This document shows, in pieces, positions 37,269 to 46,026 of a stretch of DNA of 64,000 nucleotides. Every line of letters begins with the position of its first letter. The first letter of the stretch is position 1. Position numbers and translations under genes: made by a program. The stretch lies in the NCBI RefSeq assembly GCF_035621495.1, contig NZ_CP141821.1:524760-588759 (forward strand). The letters run 5' to 3'. The notes under the pieces are model-generated. The model saw nothing but the letters and a program-made list of their open reading frames with translations, was not told the origin of the DNA and searched no databases. This stretch comes from Thermococcus sp. SY098. GTDB lineage: Archaea; Methanobacteriota_B; Thermococci; Thermococcales; Thermococcaceae.

Positions 37269-38876
37269 TCAAGCAAACCCTCTGGCTTTGATAAACTCTG
37301 CGACATTTTCAATTTGGCTCTTTGCCCTCGCCTCCATGACTTTCTTGCCGCCTTCTTGCACTGGAACCTTCTTGAAAATCTGCTCATGAAGCTTAACAAC
37401 GTCTTCTGGTGGCTTCGTTAGCAGGCTGATAATGATTATTATAAACAGTGTGACAAAGAAGTTTATGAAGAACACTGGAACGCCATTGAAGATCGATCCA
37501 AGGGTCCCAAAGAATCCCGGGGCATTTGGATTGAATGCCCATCCGTAAATCTTTGACTCAAGAATGACCTCAGAGATTAAACCGTATGCCATTCCTATAA
37601 TTCCAGCCTCTTTTGTAACCCTCTTCCACCATAGACTCAGGGTTAATATTGGGCCAAATCCAACAGCCAAACCGCCCCATGCAGTCGCAACCATGCCATA
37701 GATGAACTTACTTCCCGTTAATGCTCCATAGAGAGCAAAGATTGCAACGCCTAAGACAACTATTCTACCAATGTTGACTATCTGCTTCTTCCCAAGCTCC
37801 TTTCCAAGAACTTTGTGATACAGATCTCTCGTAACCGCTGAGGAAGCAACCAGCAATTGAGAGTCAGCAGTACTCATTATTGCTGAAATTATACCTGCAA
37901 TGACAAATCCTGCTAACCAAGACGGCATGAGCTCAACAGCCATTGCAGGAATGACTCTCTCTGGATCACTGACTTGTAAAATCCCCGCCTTCACCATAGC
38001 ATATCCAAGGAATCCAGCAAAGAATGCACCCCAGAGGACGATGATTGTCCATATGCCACTGATGAATATACCAGGTCTCCTAAGCTTCCTTGGATCTTCA
38101 ACACTCATGTATCTTGTGACTATGTGAGGCTGACCAAGATATCCAACGATCCATGAAGCATAACCAATGGCAAAAATTAATGCAGCAAACCCAACAGCAC
38201 CTCCGAAGGGATGTAGCTTTGCGGGCTCCATGTATTGGGTTGCCTTTTCAAGCCCGCCAATCTTTGCAAGGGCTAAAATGGGCACTATAATAAGTGTCAG
38301 TAGCATAAACAGCGCCTGCACTACATCTGTCCAGACAACTGCAAAGAATCCTCCCGTAATAACATAGGCGGTCAGTATAATCACAGTTATTAAGATACCA
38401 GTGTTTACACTGATATCAAACGCCTGAGCTAAGGCTTTTCCACCCGCTGCAAATTGTGCTGCTACATAAGCTGTCATGAAGACCAATATAATCGCAGCAC
38501 CAAGGATTCTAATCAGCTTTGTATCATCCTTAAGCCTCGCCTCCAAGTAGTCTGGGACTGTAATTGCCCTGAATTTACCCGCATAAATTCTCAATCTTGG
38601 CCCAATTAGCACATAGTCTGCCAAGGTTCCAAAGAGACATCCAATTGCCGCCCAAAATGCACCCAAACCTGCTTTAAATGCACTCCCCGGATAACCAAGC
38701 ATCAGCCAGCCAGAGAAGTCGCTTGCTTTATCACTGAGGGCAGCAGCAAGAATGTGGACTTTTCTTCCACCAACGAAATACTGATCTTCGGTTTTTGTGA
38801 ACCTGTTTGCCCACCAGCCGATGTATGCCAAAAGGACTAAGTATGCCAGGAAACCAATCAGTATGCCAGCGTTCAT
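37269..38876 (-). CDS. Sodium/solute symporter (SSS family), probably proline
   Basis: 535 residues with about 13 membrane segments. SSS family features: WWANRFTKTEDQYFVGGR in the first loop, SDFSGWLMLGYPG (sodium site region, about 53-65), and GIISAIMSTADSQLLVASSAVTRDLY near residue 330, the family signature. It resembles PutP-type Na+/proline symporters. Two dehydrogenase operons for imino acid oxidation lie immediately downstream on the same strand, supporting a proline-like substrate. Start at ATG 38876 with GGGGGTAAGAG; it overlaps the preceding 58-residue gene by four bases. Confidence 0.88.
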   Translation of the reverse strand: MNAGILIGFLAYLVLLAYIGWWANRFTKTEDQYFVGGRKVHILAAALSDKASDFSGWLMLGYPGSAFKAGLGAFWAAIGCLFGTLADYVLIGPRLRIYAGKFRAITVPDYLEARLKDDTKLIRILGAAIILVFMTAYVAAQFAAGGKALAQAFDISVNTGILITVIILTAYVITGGFFAVVWTDVVQALFMLLTLIIVPILALAKIGGLEKATQYMEPAKLHPFGGAVGFAALIFAIGYASWIVGYLGQPHIVTRYMSVEDPRKLRRPGIFISGIWTIIVLWGAFFAGFLGYAMVKAGILQVSDPERVIPAMAVELMPSWLAGFVIAGIISAIMSTADSQLLVASSAVTRDLYHKVLGKELGKKQIVNIGRIVVLGVAIFALYGALTGSKFIYGMVATAWGGLAVGFGPILTLSLWWKRVTKEAGIIGMAYGLISEVILESKIYGWAFNPNAPGFFGTLGSIFNGVPVFFINFFVTLFIIIIISLLTKPPEDVVKLHEQIFKKVPVQEGGKKVMEARAKSQIENVAEFIKARGFA

Positions 38877-39049
38877 CTCTTACCCCCCTCAAGCTCTTTT
38901 AGCAATTCCTCGTCGTATGCCAGTATTTCATCGTCTACATAGTATTCCTTGCCTGTTATTTTGTCCCAAAAGCCATACAGCACCATCACTAAAATCCCTA
39001 AAAGAGTAGGTACAATCAATGTTGCCCAAGCAGCACCACTAAGGCCCAT
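38873..39049 (-). CDS. Small membrane protein, companion of the symporter
   Basis: 58 residues: one membrane segment (about 6-27: AAWATLIVPTLLGILVMVLY) and an acidic cytoplasmic tail (KEYYVDDEILAYDEELLKEL). Start at ATG 39049 with GGAGGTGAAAAA, a very strong binding site, and a four-base overlap into the symporter gene. Some SSS transporters are preceded by a tiny hydrophobic protein of this kind; a role in assembly or activity is inferred from that arrangement. A longer reading frame to 39136 has no ribosome binding site. Confidence 0.8.
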   Translation of the reverse strand: MGLSGAAWATLIVPTLLGILVMVLYGFWDKITGKEYYVDDEILAYDEELLKELEGGKR

Positions 39050-39229
39050 TTTTTCACCTCCAGTAACTTGATGCAGCAACAATGTACTGCAATTTTCATT
39101 TATACACTTTACGTATATAAAACTAACGCCGCACAAAATTTGGATATGTGCAACAGATTTTTATGAATTATACTTCATCAATTAGTGTTATAAGCAAGGA
39201 GTATGTTAAACTGTTATGGGGAGGGTCAA

Positions 39230-39685
39230 ATGGGAATCGCGACGGTTAAAGTCATGAAGCCAGTATTTAAACCAAAAGATGAAAAGAATGCAAAATTTGT
39301 ACTCTATCCATATAGAATATACCACATAAAACTCTTTTACAAACGTCTAAAAATGTCCGATAGAGTCATGGACTATTTTGCATATGTTGACTGCTACCGT
39401 TTTGGAGTTGAAAGAGGAGACGGTATTATAGACATCCAAGAGTGGAAAGTCCCAGAAGATGCAATTATGCCATCGAATATAACAGAGGAGGAAGCAAAAC
39501 AAAAAGCAGTAGAGAGTGCATTTAATTGGGGGAACCTGATGGTCATAAGCTGGTGGACGCCAAAAGTGGAGGTAGTAAAAGAAGTGGAAGCATACAAAGT
39601 ATTCTGGATATTTAAAGAAGACGGAGAAGTCTATGTGATGGATAGCCTAACCGGAGACAAGTTTAAATTCAAAGACTTAATGTAA
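39230..39685 (+). CDS. Conserved-looking hypothetical protein, unknown function
   Basis: 151 residues, soluble, no signal peptide. I do not recognise the family. It is rich in aromatic residues (YPYRIYHIKLFYKRL, FAYVDCYRFGVERGDG, NWGNLMVISWW) and ends in a segment like EAYKVFWIFKEDGEVYVMDSLTG, which looks like a beta-hairpin found in PepSY-type or peptidase-propeptide-like domains; this is a weak impression only. Start at ATG 39230 after GGGGAGGGTCAA. It is a single gene, divergent from the symporter operon and convergent with the GTPase gene. Confidence 0.65.
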   Translation: MGIATVKVMKPVFKPKDEKNAKFVLYPYRIYHIKLFYKRLKMSDRVMDYFAYVDCYRFGVERGDGIIDIQEWKVPEDAIMPSNITEEEAKQKAVESAFNWGNLMVISWWTPKVEVVKEVEAYKVFWIFKEDGEVYVMDSLTGDKFKFKDLM

Positions 39686-39690
39686 CGATG

Positions 39691-40854
39691 TCACCGTGCA
39701 TGAATCTCAACTATATCCCCATCCTCTAATACATGGTCAGCTCCGACCCTTTGTCCCGGGAATTTCACACTCTTACCCCATACCCTTGCATATTTGAATT
39801 TCTTGGCAAAATCCTTGTGGATTCTCTTTGCAACATCCAAAACAGTTGCACCTTTCCTAAGAGCAATTGGAGGATAAGCCGGTTCTTCTCCCGGAGATTT
39901 TGTGAAAACCCTAATTATACCAGCCAGCTCATAAAGAGCATCCTTAACTGCATCAATGTTTATTCCCTTCTTTGCCGAAACGGGAACTATTTTAAAGCGA
40001 TTTCCATATTCTCTAACCAATTTTTCATAGTTTTCTCTGCTTCCGGGGGCATCTCCCTTATTTGCAATAATTATTGCTCTCCTCCATACTAAGCTCTCAT
40101 CCAAAGCGTCAGCAAACTCTTCAAGCGTTACCGGTTCTTTAACTGTTATCTCAGCCGAGTGAATTTTCTCTTCCCGGAGCATTTTCATGACTTCTTCGAT
40201 ATCACCTTTAATGTTCTCCTGCCCGTTAATTACAATTCCTCCATATGGCATCTTCTTGATCTCAATCCTAGGCCTTCTCTTGTTGATTTTAATCCCTGCT
40301 CTTTCAAACTCTTTTAGAATTATCTCCATCTGTCTGATGGGGTCCTGAGAGAGATCAATGACAATAGCAATTGCATCAGCATTCCTAATCACGGCCAAAA
40401 GCTGAGTTCCCATACCTTTTCCCAATGACGCACCTTCAACTAAACCAGGAACTTCAACCAGCTGGATTTGAACGTCATTATGTTTCATCATTCCAGGAAT
40501 CGGCTCAACAGTGGTGAATGGGTAATCGGCAACATCTGTATCTACCCCAGTAAGCCGCCTTAAAAGAGAAGATTTACCTACATTCGGCAGACCAGCGAGA
40601 ACTATTTGGGCTGCACCTTCTTTTTTGACACTGAAAGAATAACCTCCTCCCTTTCTCTGAGCTTGTTGCTTTTCAAGCTCCTTCCTAAGCTCTGCTAATC
40701 TTCGCTTTATTTGGAGTCTGAGCTTTTCTGTTCCTTTATGCTTTGGAACAGTTGCATACATTTTTTCAAGTGCTTTGATTTTTTCTGCGATTGTTTTTGC
40801 ATTCCTATATTCCTCTTCTGCCGCAAGATACTCTGCTGTAACGTTGGTCGGCAT
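39691..40854 (-). CDS. DRG-family GTPase with TGS domain
   Basis: 387 residues. A basic N-terminal helical region (about 1-65, KHKGTEKLRLQIKRRLAELR) precedes the OBG/DRG-type G domain: G1 LAGLPNVGKSSLL, G2 region DYPFTTVEPIPG, G3 VEVPGLVEGA, G4 ANKGD and G5 VSAKKG. The C-terminal 80 residues form a TGS domain (GATVLDVAKRIHKDF to GDIVEIHAR). DRG proteins bind ribosomes and are conserved in archaea and eukaryotes. Start at ATG 40854 with GAGGTGACTTTT; a longer frame to 40953 is unlikely because it runs into the promoter shared with the divergent Lrp gene. Confidence 0.93.
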   Translation of the reverse strand: MPTNVTAEYLAAEEEYRNAKTIAEKIKALEKMYATVPKHKGTEKLRLQIKRRLAELRKELEKQQAQRKGGGYSFSVKKEGAAQIVLAGLPNVGKSSLLRRLTGVDTDVADYPFTTVEPIPGMMKHNDVQIQLVEVPGLVEGASLGKGMGTQLLAVIRNADAIAIVIDLSQDPIRQMEIILKEFERAGIKINKRRPRIEIKKMPYGGIVINGQENIKGDIEEVMKMLREEKIHSAEITVKEPVTLEEFADALDESLVWRRAIIIANKGDAPGSRENYEKLVREYGNRFKIVPVSAKKGINIDAVKDALYELAGIIRVFTKSPGEEPAYPPIALRKGATVLDVAKRIHKDFAKKFKYARVWGKSVKFPGQRVGADHVLEDGDIVEIHAR

Positions 40855-40992
40855 AAAAGTCACCTCTTTAAAAACGCTACTCTCGCCATTAGATGTTAAT
40901 GGAGTGATTTTATAAAGATATGGTTCCCATGTACCTCGTTCAAATATCATCAAATTTATATACTTTGCCGAAAAATTTTAGAAGGGTGGAAG

Positions 40993-41448
40993 ATGGTGAG
41001 GGCTACTCTTGATGATACTGACAAAAAAATTTTGGGAATACTTCAGAAGAACAGCCGAACTCCCCTGAGAGAAATATCCAAAGCAGTTGGTCTGGCTGAA
41101 TCGACGATTTACGAAAGGATAAAGAAGCTTAAAGAAAATGGCGTGATCAAAAAGTTTACTGTAATTCTTGACCCCGAGGCACTTGGATTCACAATGCTGT
41201 CGTTTATCCTAATTAAAGCAAAAGCTGGAAAATACGCTTATGTTGCCAAAGAACTCGTCAAATACCCTGAAATTGTGGAAATCTATGAGACTACCGGGGA
41301 CTATGATATGATAGTTAAAATTAGAACAAGAGGAAGTGAAGAGCTTAATGAGTTCCTTGACAAAATTGGAGAGATTGATGGCGTTGAGGCAACACACACA
41401 ATGGTAGTTCTGAAGGTACATAAAGAAACTACGGAACTTCCCCTCTAA
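40993..41448 (+). CDS. Lrp/AsnC-family transcription regulator
   Basis: 151 residues. Residues 1-60 are a helix-turn-helix of the AsnC type (LDDTDKKILGILQKNSRTPL, then EISKAVGLAESTIYERIKKL); residues 65-145 are the RAM ligand/oligomerisation domain (AYVAKELVKYPEIVEIYETTGDYDMIVKI). Such regulators respond to amino acids and commonly control their own gene and those of amino acid metabolism. The imino acid operons 2-10 kb upstream are possible targets but nothing ties them to it. Start after GAAGGGTGGAAG; TATA-like TTTATATAC about 30 bases further upstream. Confidence 0.92.
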   Translation: MVRATLDDTDKKILGILQKNSRTPLREISKAVGLAESTIYERIKKLKENGVIKKFTVILDPEALGFTMLSFILIKAKAGKYAYVAKELVKYPEIVEIYETTGDYDMIVKIRTRGSEELNEFLDKIGEIDGVEATHTMVVLKVHKETTELPL

Positions 41449-41545
41449 TTCAAGTTCTTTACCCATTTTTGTCCATTTTTGAGTGAAAATGTTTATAAAG
41501 ATGCAGTTCTAATCTTATCTGAACGTTACTATGGAGGTGTCAAAA

Positions 41546-42046
41546 ATGAAAGTGCTGTTTCTGAGTGCGGATGACTTTGAGGATATTGAGCTAATTTACC
41601 CCCTTCACCGCATAAAGGAAGAAGGGCATGAAGTGACTATAGCAAGCAACAAGAAAGATTATATAACCGGGAAACATGGATACAAGGTTAAGGTTGATTT
41701 AACTTTTGATGAAGTCGATCCAGATGAGTTTGATGCCCTTGTTCTACCGGGAGGAAAAGCGCCGGAGAGAGTAAGGATCAATGAAAAGGCTGTGGCAATA
41801 GCAAGGAAGATGTTCAACGATAGAAAACCAGTGGCAACAATCTGTCATGGGCCTCAAATTCTGATATCAGCGGGAGTTCTAAAAGGAAGAAAAGGAACAT
41901 GTGTAATAACAATTAGAGATGATCTTATTAACGCTGGAGCGGAGTTCATAGACAAAGAAGTTGTAGTCGATGGAAACTGGGTAAGCTCAAGACATCCCGG
42001 CGATTTATATGCCTGGATGAGAGAGTTTGTTAAGCTGTTAAAGTGA
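41546..42046 (+). CDS. pfpI: Intracellular protease/deglycase PfpI (DJ-1 family)
   Basis: 166 residues, the exact length known for Pyrococcus PfpI. The nucleophile elbow is ATICHGPQ (Cys100), with DFEDIELIYP near the N-terminus carrying the Glu that tunes it and SSRHPGDLYAWM at the C-terminus. The protein assembles as hexamers and is credited with peptidase and glyoxal-deglycase activity. Start at ATG 41546 following GGAGGTGTCAAAA. A TATA-like TTTATAAAG lies at about 41491-41499. Confidence 0.96.
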   Translation: MKVLFLSADDFEDIELIYPLHRIKEEGHEVTIASNKKDYITGKHGYKVKVDLTFDEVDPDEFDALVLPGGKAPERVRINEKAVAIARKMFNDRKPVATICHGPQILISAGVLKGRKGTCVITIRDDLINAGAEFIDKEVVVDGNWVSSRHPGDLYAWMREFVKLLK

Positions 42047-42157
42047 TTCCTCTCCTGTTTCTTTGTTTCTTTGGATGATAATTTTTATATATCTCTTCTT
42101 GGACTTTAGTAACGGAAACACCATATGTGAGTACTAAATTTACATGAGGGGGTAGGA

Positions 42158-42619
42158 ATGGAAAAGAAAAGGCTTTATCGTTCAAAGGATGAGAAAATAT
42201 TTTTGGGAGTTTTAGGAGGGATAGCAAAGTACCTTGATGTTGATCCTACACTTGTGAGGATAATCTATGTCATCCTGCTCTTTTTGGCCCCTGTAACGGC
42301 GATACTGATGTATTTCGCCTTGGCCCTCATAATGCCGGAAGAGCCTGAGGAAGAGATATCCCTTGATAAGCTTCCTGAAAAAGCGGAAAAAATTGCAAAA
42401 GAGATTGATGAAACACTGACACAAGCATTTAGCTCTAAAAAGCCAGCCCCAACGGTTAAAGATCACAGCAATGAAAAGCTCCTCGCAATAATTTTAATTA
42501 TTCTTGGTGGAGTTCTGATTTTAAGAAAGATAGCCCCCTTCATGTGGTATCTTCAGGGGGATGTTCTCTTAGCAGTCCTGCTGCTCCTATTTGGAATATA
42601 CTTGCTGATTAGGGGGTGA
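42158..42619 (+). CDS. PspC-domain membrane protein
   Basis: 153 residues. The PspC domain fills residues 1-65: KRLYRSKDEKIFLGVLGGIA, YLDVDPTLVRIIYVIL and ALALIMPEEP with one long or two short membrane helices. A charged linker (about 70-105) leads to two more membrane segments (about 112-128 and 135-150). In bacteria PspC proteins sense membrane stress. GGGGGTAGGA precedes the ATG. It begins a three-gene run with the LiaF-like and CitG-like genes, four and five bases apart. Confidence 0.86.
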   Translation: MEKKRLYRSKDEKIFLGVLGGIAKYLDVDPTLVRIIYVILLFLAPVTAILMYFALALIMPEEPEEEISLDKLPEKAEKIAKEIDETLTQAFSSKKPAPTVKDHSNEKLLAIILIILGGVLILRKIAPFMWYLQGDVLLAVLLLLFGIYLLIRG

Positions 42620-42623
42620 AAAC

Positions 42624-43493
42624 ATGGGAAGAACACTTGGACTTTTCCTTTTGTTCCTTGGAGCATTAATACTCCTCAAAAAGTTCTACCCTGAGACGCT
42701 AACATATTTAGCACCATATGCTCACTACATAAAGGCATCATTTTGGGGTGTTGCTCTTATCTGCCTTGGTTTATACTTGCTCTCAAAGAACAAAGCTTGG
42801 AGAACTACAATTAGTGCAATCTTTATTCTCTATGTTGCCCTTTACTTAGTGGTTCCTGACGTTGGCACCACTTCCTGGTACTCAATAGGAGAGTGGTTTG
42901 GGGAGAAAATGGAAGGGGAAATGCATGCCGTTGGAGAATTCCAAGCCTCTGAGCTGATTATTCAAGACATTGTAGCTGAAACTAAAATAATAAGCACTGA
43001 TGGAAACTCAATAAAAGTCACATCGAATCTTCCTGTTCAGGCAGAAATAAGTGGGAGTACCCTTATTCTGAAATGCACTGAGGTATGTAGCAGATATAAA
43101 AATGGCAAGCTGACTGTGGAGGTAGGCAAAGGACTCTTAAAAAGCCTTGAAATAAGCAATACTGTTGGGGATTATTACATAAACCTCGAAGATAACCTGA
43201 GCCAAATCATGATAAAAAACACCGTTGGAAGATTCAGCATTTCACAAATGAAAATTGAAGAGCTTTATCTGAGCGACTTCGTTGGGGATTTCAACATAGA
43301 GATTGAGGAATGCTCTCAGATTACCATGGAAGATGGAATCGGCGATATAACAATTGATGTACCCTCGGAATATAAAGTTGTACCTATCATAAGGGATTCA
43401 GCAACAAAAATTGAGATTAACTCCAATGAAAGTGGCACAAAAACATTAAAGCTGATAGTTGACAGCGTAATAGGAAGAGTAAAGGTGAGCTGA
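42624..43493 (+). CDS. LiaF-like membrane protein with C-terminal beta-repeat domain
   Basis: 289 residues. Three membrane segments at about 4-18, 34-54 and 58-78, then an external or cytoplasmic beta-rich domain (about 100-289). Repeats there have the form NTVGDYYINLED, NTVGRFSISQM, DFVGDFNIEIEE, DGIGDITIDVP and DSVIGRVKVS, a beta-solenoid-like periodicity of about 20 residues typical of LiaF/DUF4097-type domains. Next to PspC it suggests an envelope stress module. The ligand or signal is unknown. Starts after GGGGGTGAAAAC. Confidence 0.76.
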   Translation: MGRTLGLFLLFLGALILLKKFYPETLTYLAPYAHYIKASFWGVALICLGLYLLSKNKAWRTTISAIFILYVALYLVVPDVGTTSWYSIGEWFGEKMEGEMHAVGEFQASELIIQDIVAETKIISTDGNSIKVTSNLPVQAEISGSTLILKCTEVCSRYKNGKLTVEVGKGLLKSLEISNTVGDYYINLEDNLSQIMIKNTVGRFSISQMKIEELYLSDFVGDFNIEIEECSQITMEDGIGDITIDVPSEYKVVPIIRDSATKIEINSNESGTKTLKLIVDSVIGRVKVS

Positions 43494-43498
43494 GAGAC

Positions 43499-44389
43499 AT
43501 GGAGAGGTGGAAGATAATAAAAGCTTTCACGCTTGGATCTTTGCTTGAGGTTATGATTCCAAAGCCTGGCAATGTGAACCGCTTTAGAGATTTCGAGGAT
43601 TTGACCCTTTATCATTTTCTCTTTGGAAATGTTGCTGTTGTTGATATCCTCTATGAGGCAACGGAGGTCGGCAGATTAATTAAGCGAGGGGATTATCAGC
43701 TAAGTGAAGCCAATATCGGAGAAATGATCAAAAGGGCAGTCCAAAATGCAAAAGCTGCACAAGATGCAAATCCCAATTTTGGTATAATAGCACTGGAGAT
43801 CCCTCTTGTAATTGCTTTAACTATCTCAAAAAACCTTTATGATGCCAGAGAACTTGTAAAAAGGTTAATTGAACATTCAACAGTTAGAGACGCAATGGAG
43901 TTATATAAAGCCATAAGAATCGCCAACCCCAAAGGAATAAAGAGCGGGGTTAAATACGACGTTTATAATGAGAATGTTTTTGATGAGCTTTTCAGAGATA
44001 GAATCAACCTCAAACGCTTAGCTGAAATAAGCTGTGAAAGAGAGCTTATTTTTTGTGAATGGTTAAATGGATATGAGCTCAGTTACAAGACATTCCTGAG
44101 GCTCAAAGAATTAACCAAGAAATTCAGCCTTGAAGAAGCTGTTTTAAATGCGTTTATTGAGCTCTTAGCATCAACCCCAGACACCCTTATTATCAGAAAA
44201 GCTGGAAAGGCTGAGGCTGAACTTGTAATGAGGAAGGCAAGAGAAACACTGGATGGAACTCTCAGTATTGATGAACTGGATAAATTCCTAAGGGAAAAAG
44301 GGGATTTAAGAAATCCTGGGAGTTTAGCAGATATAACGGCAATTGCTTTGAGTTTGCTGATTCTTGATGGCTACAAACTTAATCTCTAA
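43499..44389 (+). CDS. Triphosphoribosyl-dephospho-CoA synthase family protein (CitG-like)
   Basis: 296 residues. CitG-family motifs are [14 protein letters not shown] near residue 18, DANPNFG near 92, [16 protein letters not shown] near 220 and [17 protein letters not shown] near the end. In bacteria CitG/MdcB make the prosthetic-group precursor of citrate lyase or malonate decarboxylase; archaea like this one carry the homologue without those enzymes, so the substrate here is unknown. It follows the LiaF-like gene by five bases but this is probably coincidental cotranscription. The 3' end overlaps the DUF1884 gene by 11 bases. Confidence 0.85.
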   Translation: MERWKIIKAFTLGSLLEVMIPKPGNVNRFRDFEDLTLYHFLFGNVAVVDILYEATEVGRLIKRGDYQLSEANIGEMIKRAVQNAKAAQDANPNFGIIALEIPLVIALTISKNLYDARELVKRLIEHSTVRDAMELYKAIRIANPKGIKSGVKYDVYNENVFDELFRDRINLKRLAEISCERELIFCEWLNGYELSYKTFLRLKELTKKFSLEEAVLNAFIELLASTPDTLIIRKAGKAEAELVMRKARETLDGTLSIDELDKFLREKGDLRNPGSLADITAIALSLLILDGYKLNL

Positions 44390-44663
44390 TTATTCTTATC
44401 CTCTTCGCCCCTCCAAGTCCAATTCCAAGCATCTTAGAATCTATAACGACAGCGTCCCTACCAAGCTCTTCAAGGACTCTTACCTTTAAGCCCGAAACTT
44501 CTGTGATTCTCTCATCCCCACCAAATTCTTCATCCACCTGAGCCTTTAAGAACTCATAGGCTTCCTTTCCAAAGAGAACAATATCAGGTTCAAAACCGTC
44601 CATTTTGAGCTCGTTGGCTTTTTCTTCAACTGCACTTAGGATTCTAATTAAATCCCCTCTCAT
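44379..44663 (-). CDS. DUF1884 protein (truncated HK97-fold, encapsulin-like family)
   Basis: 94 residues. It follows the pattern I recall for the P. furiosus DUF1884 protein (PF0899): [37 protein letters not shown], and [18 protein letters not shown] ending in AKRIRIIRD. The family has been grouped with the small A-domain encapsulins of Thermococcales, thought to derive from HK97-type capsid proteins; shell formation has to be shown for each case. GGTGAACTAA precedes the ATG. The OsmC gene lies 63 bases upstream on the same strand; a TATA-like CTTTAAATG at about 44699-44707 (minus) could also give it its own promoter. Confidence 0.78.
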   Translation of the reverse strand: MRGDLIRILSAVEEKANELKMDGFEPDIVLFGKEAYEFLKAQVDEEFGGDERITEVSGLKVRVLEELGRDAVVIDSKMLGIGLGGAKRIRIIRD

Positions 44664-44726
44664 TTAGTTCACCTTGAAATGAACTATGATGCCAATACAT
44701 TTAAAGTTTTTCATGCTTGTAAAACT

Positions 44727-45122
44727 TCATTCATTGATGACCTCAAATGTGTATGTAACTTCAGTTCCGCTGAGCTTCAAATGTGCCGAGGCTGAGCAAT
44801 ATTTGTTTTGACTAAGTTCTATTGCTCGTTTAGCCTTTTCTGGATTTACATCTCCATAGATCTTATAGTGGATGTGAACCTTTTTGTAAATCCTCGGATG
44901 TTCTTCCCTCCTTTCCCCGCTTATTTCAACTTCGAGGTCTTTGATTGGTTCTCTCATTTTCTGCAGGATCATGACAACATCAATAGCTGTGCATCCGGCA
45001 ACAGCTAAGAGGAGGGTTCTCATTGGAGAGATGCCCTTTTCTCCAAAGATTATTTTCCCTCCTTCTTCAACACTTGCCTCAAATTTTTCATTCCCAAGCC
45101 ATCTAACTTTCCCTGTTATCAT
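44727..45122 (-). CDS. OsmC-family thiol peroxidase-like protein
   Basis: 131 residues. OsmC/Ohr fold with both redox cysteines in place: VAGCTAIDVVMIL (about residue 44) and NKYCSASAHLK (about 109). The family reduces organic hydroperoxides with thiol donors. No signal peptide. It is upstream of and in the same direction as the DUF1884 gene and divergent from the SplB-like radical SAM gene, 61 bases away. Its possible pairing with the DUF1884 protein is treated under findings. Confidence 0.9.
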   Translation of the reverse strand: MITGKVRWLGNEKFEASVEEGGKIIFGEKGISPMRTLLLAVAGCTAIDVVMILQKMREPIKDLEVEISGERREEHPRIYKKVHIHYKIYGDVNPEKAKRAIELSQNKYCSASAHLKLSGTEVTYTFEVINE

Positions 45123-45183
45123 TTTACCACCCGGATATCAATTAGGGGCAATTCTTTTTAAATAGCTTTGTAAACTTTATCCC

Positions 45184-46026
45184 ATGTATATACGACCATT
45201 CGATCCATGGAAATCAAAGCTCTGCACATGTCCCTTTAAATATACACTAAACGTTTATACAGGCTGCGATCATGCTTGTATTTACTGCTACATAACGGCA
45301 TACATTCCCAAAGCTTTTAAGGTTAGAATTAAAGAGAACCTCCTTCTTAATCTTGAGAAAGAGCTTAGAAAATTTGATAAGAGGTTTATGATTTCGCTTT
45401 CCTATTCCTCTGATCCATATCCAACAGTTGAGAGGCAGTTGGGCATTACACGAAAAGTTCTTCAGCTCTTCAAAAGATACAATGTAAGATGCATGATCTT
45501 AACAAAATCAGATATTTTTGAGCGTGATTTGGACATTCTAAAAGAACTCAAATGCGCCGTAGGGATAACGGTGACAACAATAGACGAAGAAAAAGCTAAG
45601 GCATTAGAACCAAACGCTCCCTCACCTAAAGAGAGAATAAGAGCTCTAAGAAAAGCAAAAAAGAGCGGAATTCCAGTCTATGCAAGAATAGATCCAATCA
45701 TACCCTTTTACACATGGGAAGATTTTGAGAAAACGGTCAATGCACTGAGCTTTGTTTCACATATAACAGTTTCTACTCTAAAGCTCAGACCAGATTCATG
45801 GAAAAGAATGAAAGCAAAATTCCCAGAGCTCATGAAAAAGCTTGAACCACTGTACAAAAGAGGAGAGAGATTTGGGGGATATTATTATCTTCCCAAAGAC
45901 TTCAGAATGAAAATCTTAAAGGAGGCAAAAAAGATCATTGAAGAGAAAAGGATCACATTCGGCTCATGCAGAGAGGGGTATTATTCTTACCCTACCTGTG
46001 ATGGCTCTCACTTAGTTCCTCTATAA
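45184..46026 (+). CDS. SplB-like radical SAM protein
   Basis: 280 residues. Radical SAM motif TGCDHACIYCY (CxxxCxxC, about 27-35) with LSYSSDPYPTVER near 75 and TKSDIFERDLDIL near 106. These match the Rv2578c/SplB-related family found widely in archaea and bacteria. An additional Cys-rich tail, FGSCREGYYSYPTCDG, may bind a second cluster. The reaction is unknown; most members are not true spore photoproduct lyases. It starts with ATG 45184, only four bases after a run that looks TATA-like rather than a ribosome binding site. It overlaps the convergent amidotransferase-like gene by 35 bases. Confidence 0.82.
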   Translation: MYIRPFDPWKSKLCTCPFKYTLNVYTGCDHACIYCYITAYIPKAFKVRIKENLLLNLEKELRKFDKRFMISLSYSSDPYPTVERQLGITRKVLQLFKRYNVRCMILTKSDIFERDLDILKELKCAVGITVTTIDEEKAKALEPNAPSPKERIRALRKAKKSGIPVYARIDPIIPFYTWEDFEKTVNALSFVSHITVSTLKLRPDSWKRMKAKFPELMKKLEPLYKRGERFGGYYYLPKDFRMKILKEAKKIIEEKRITFGSCREGYYSYPTCDGSHLVPL

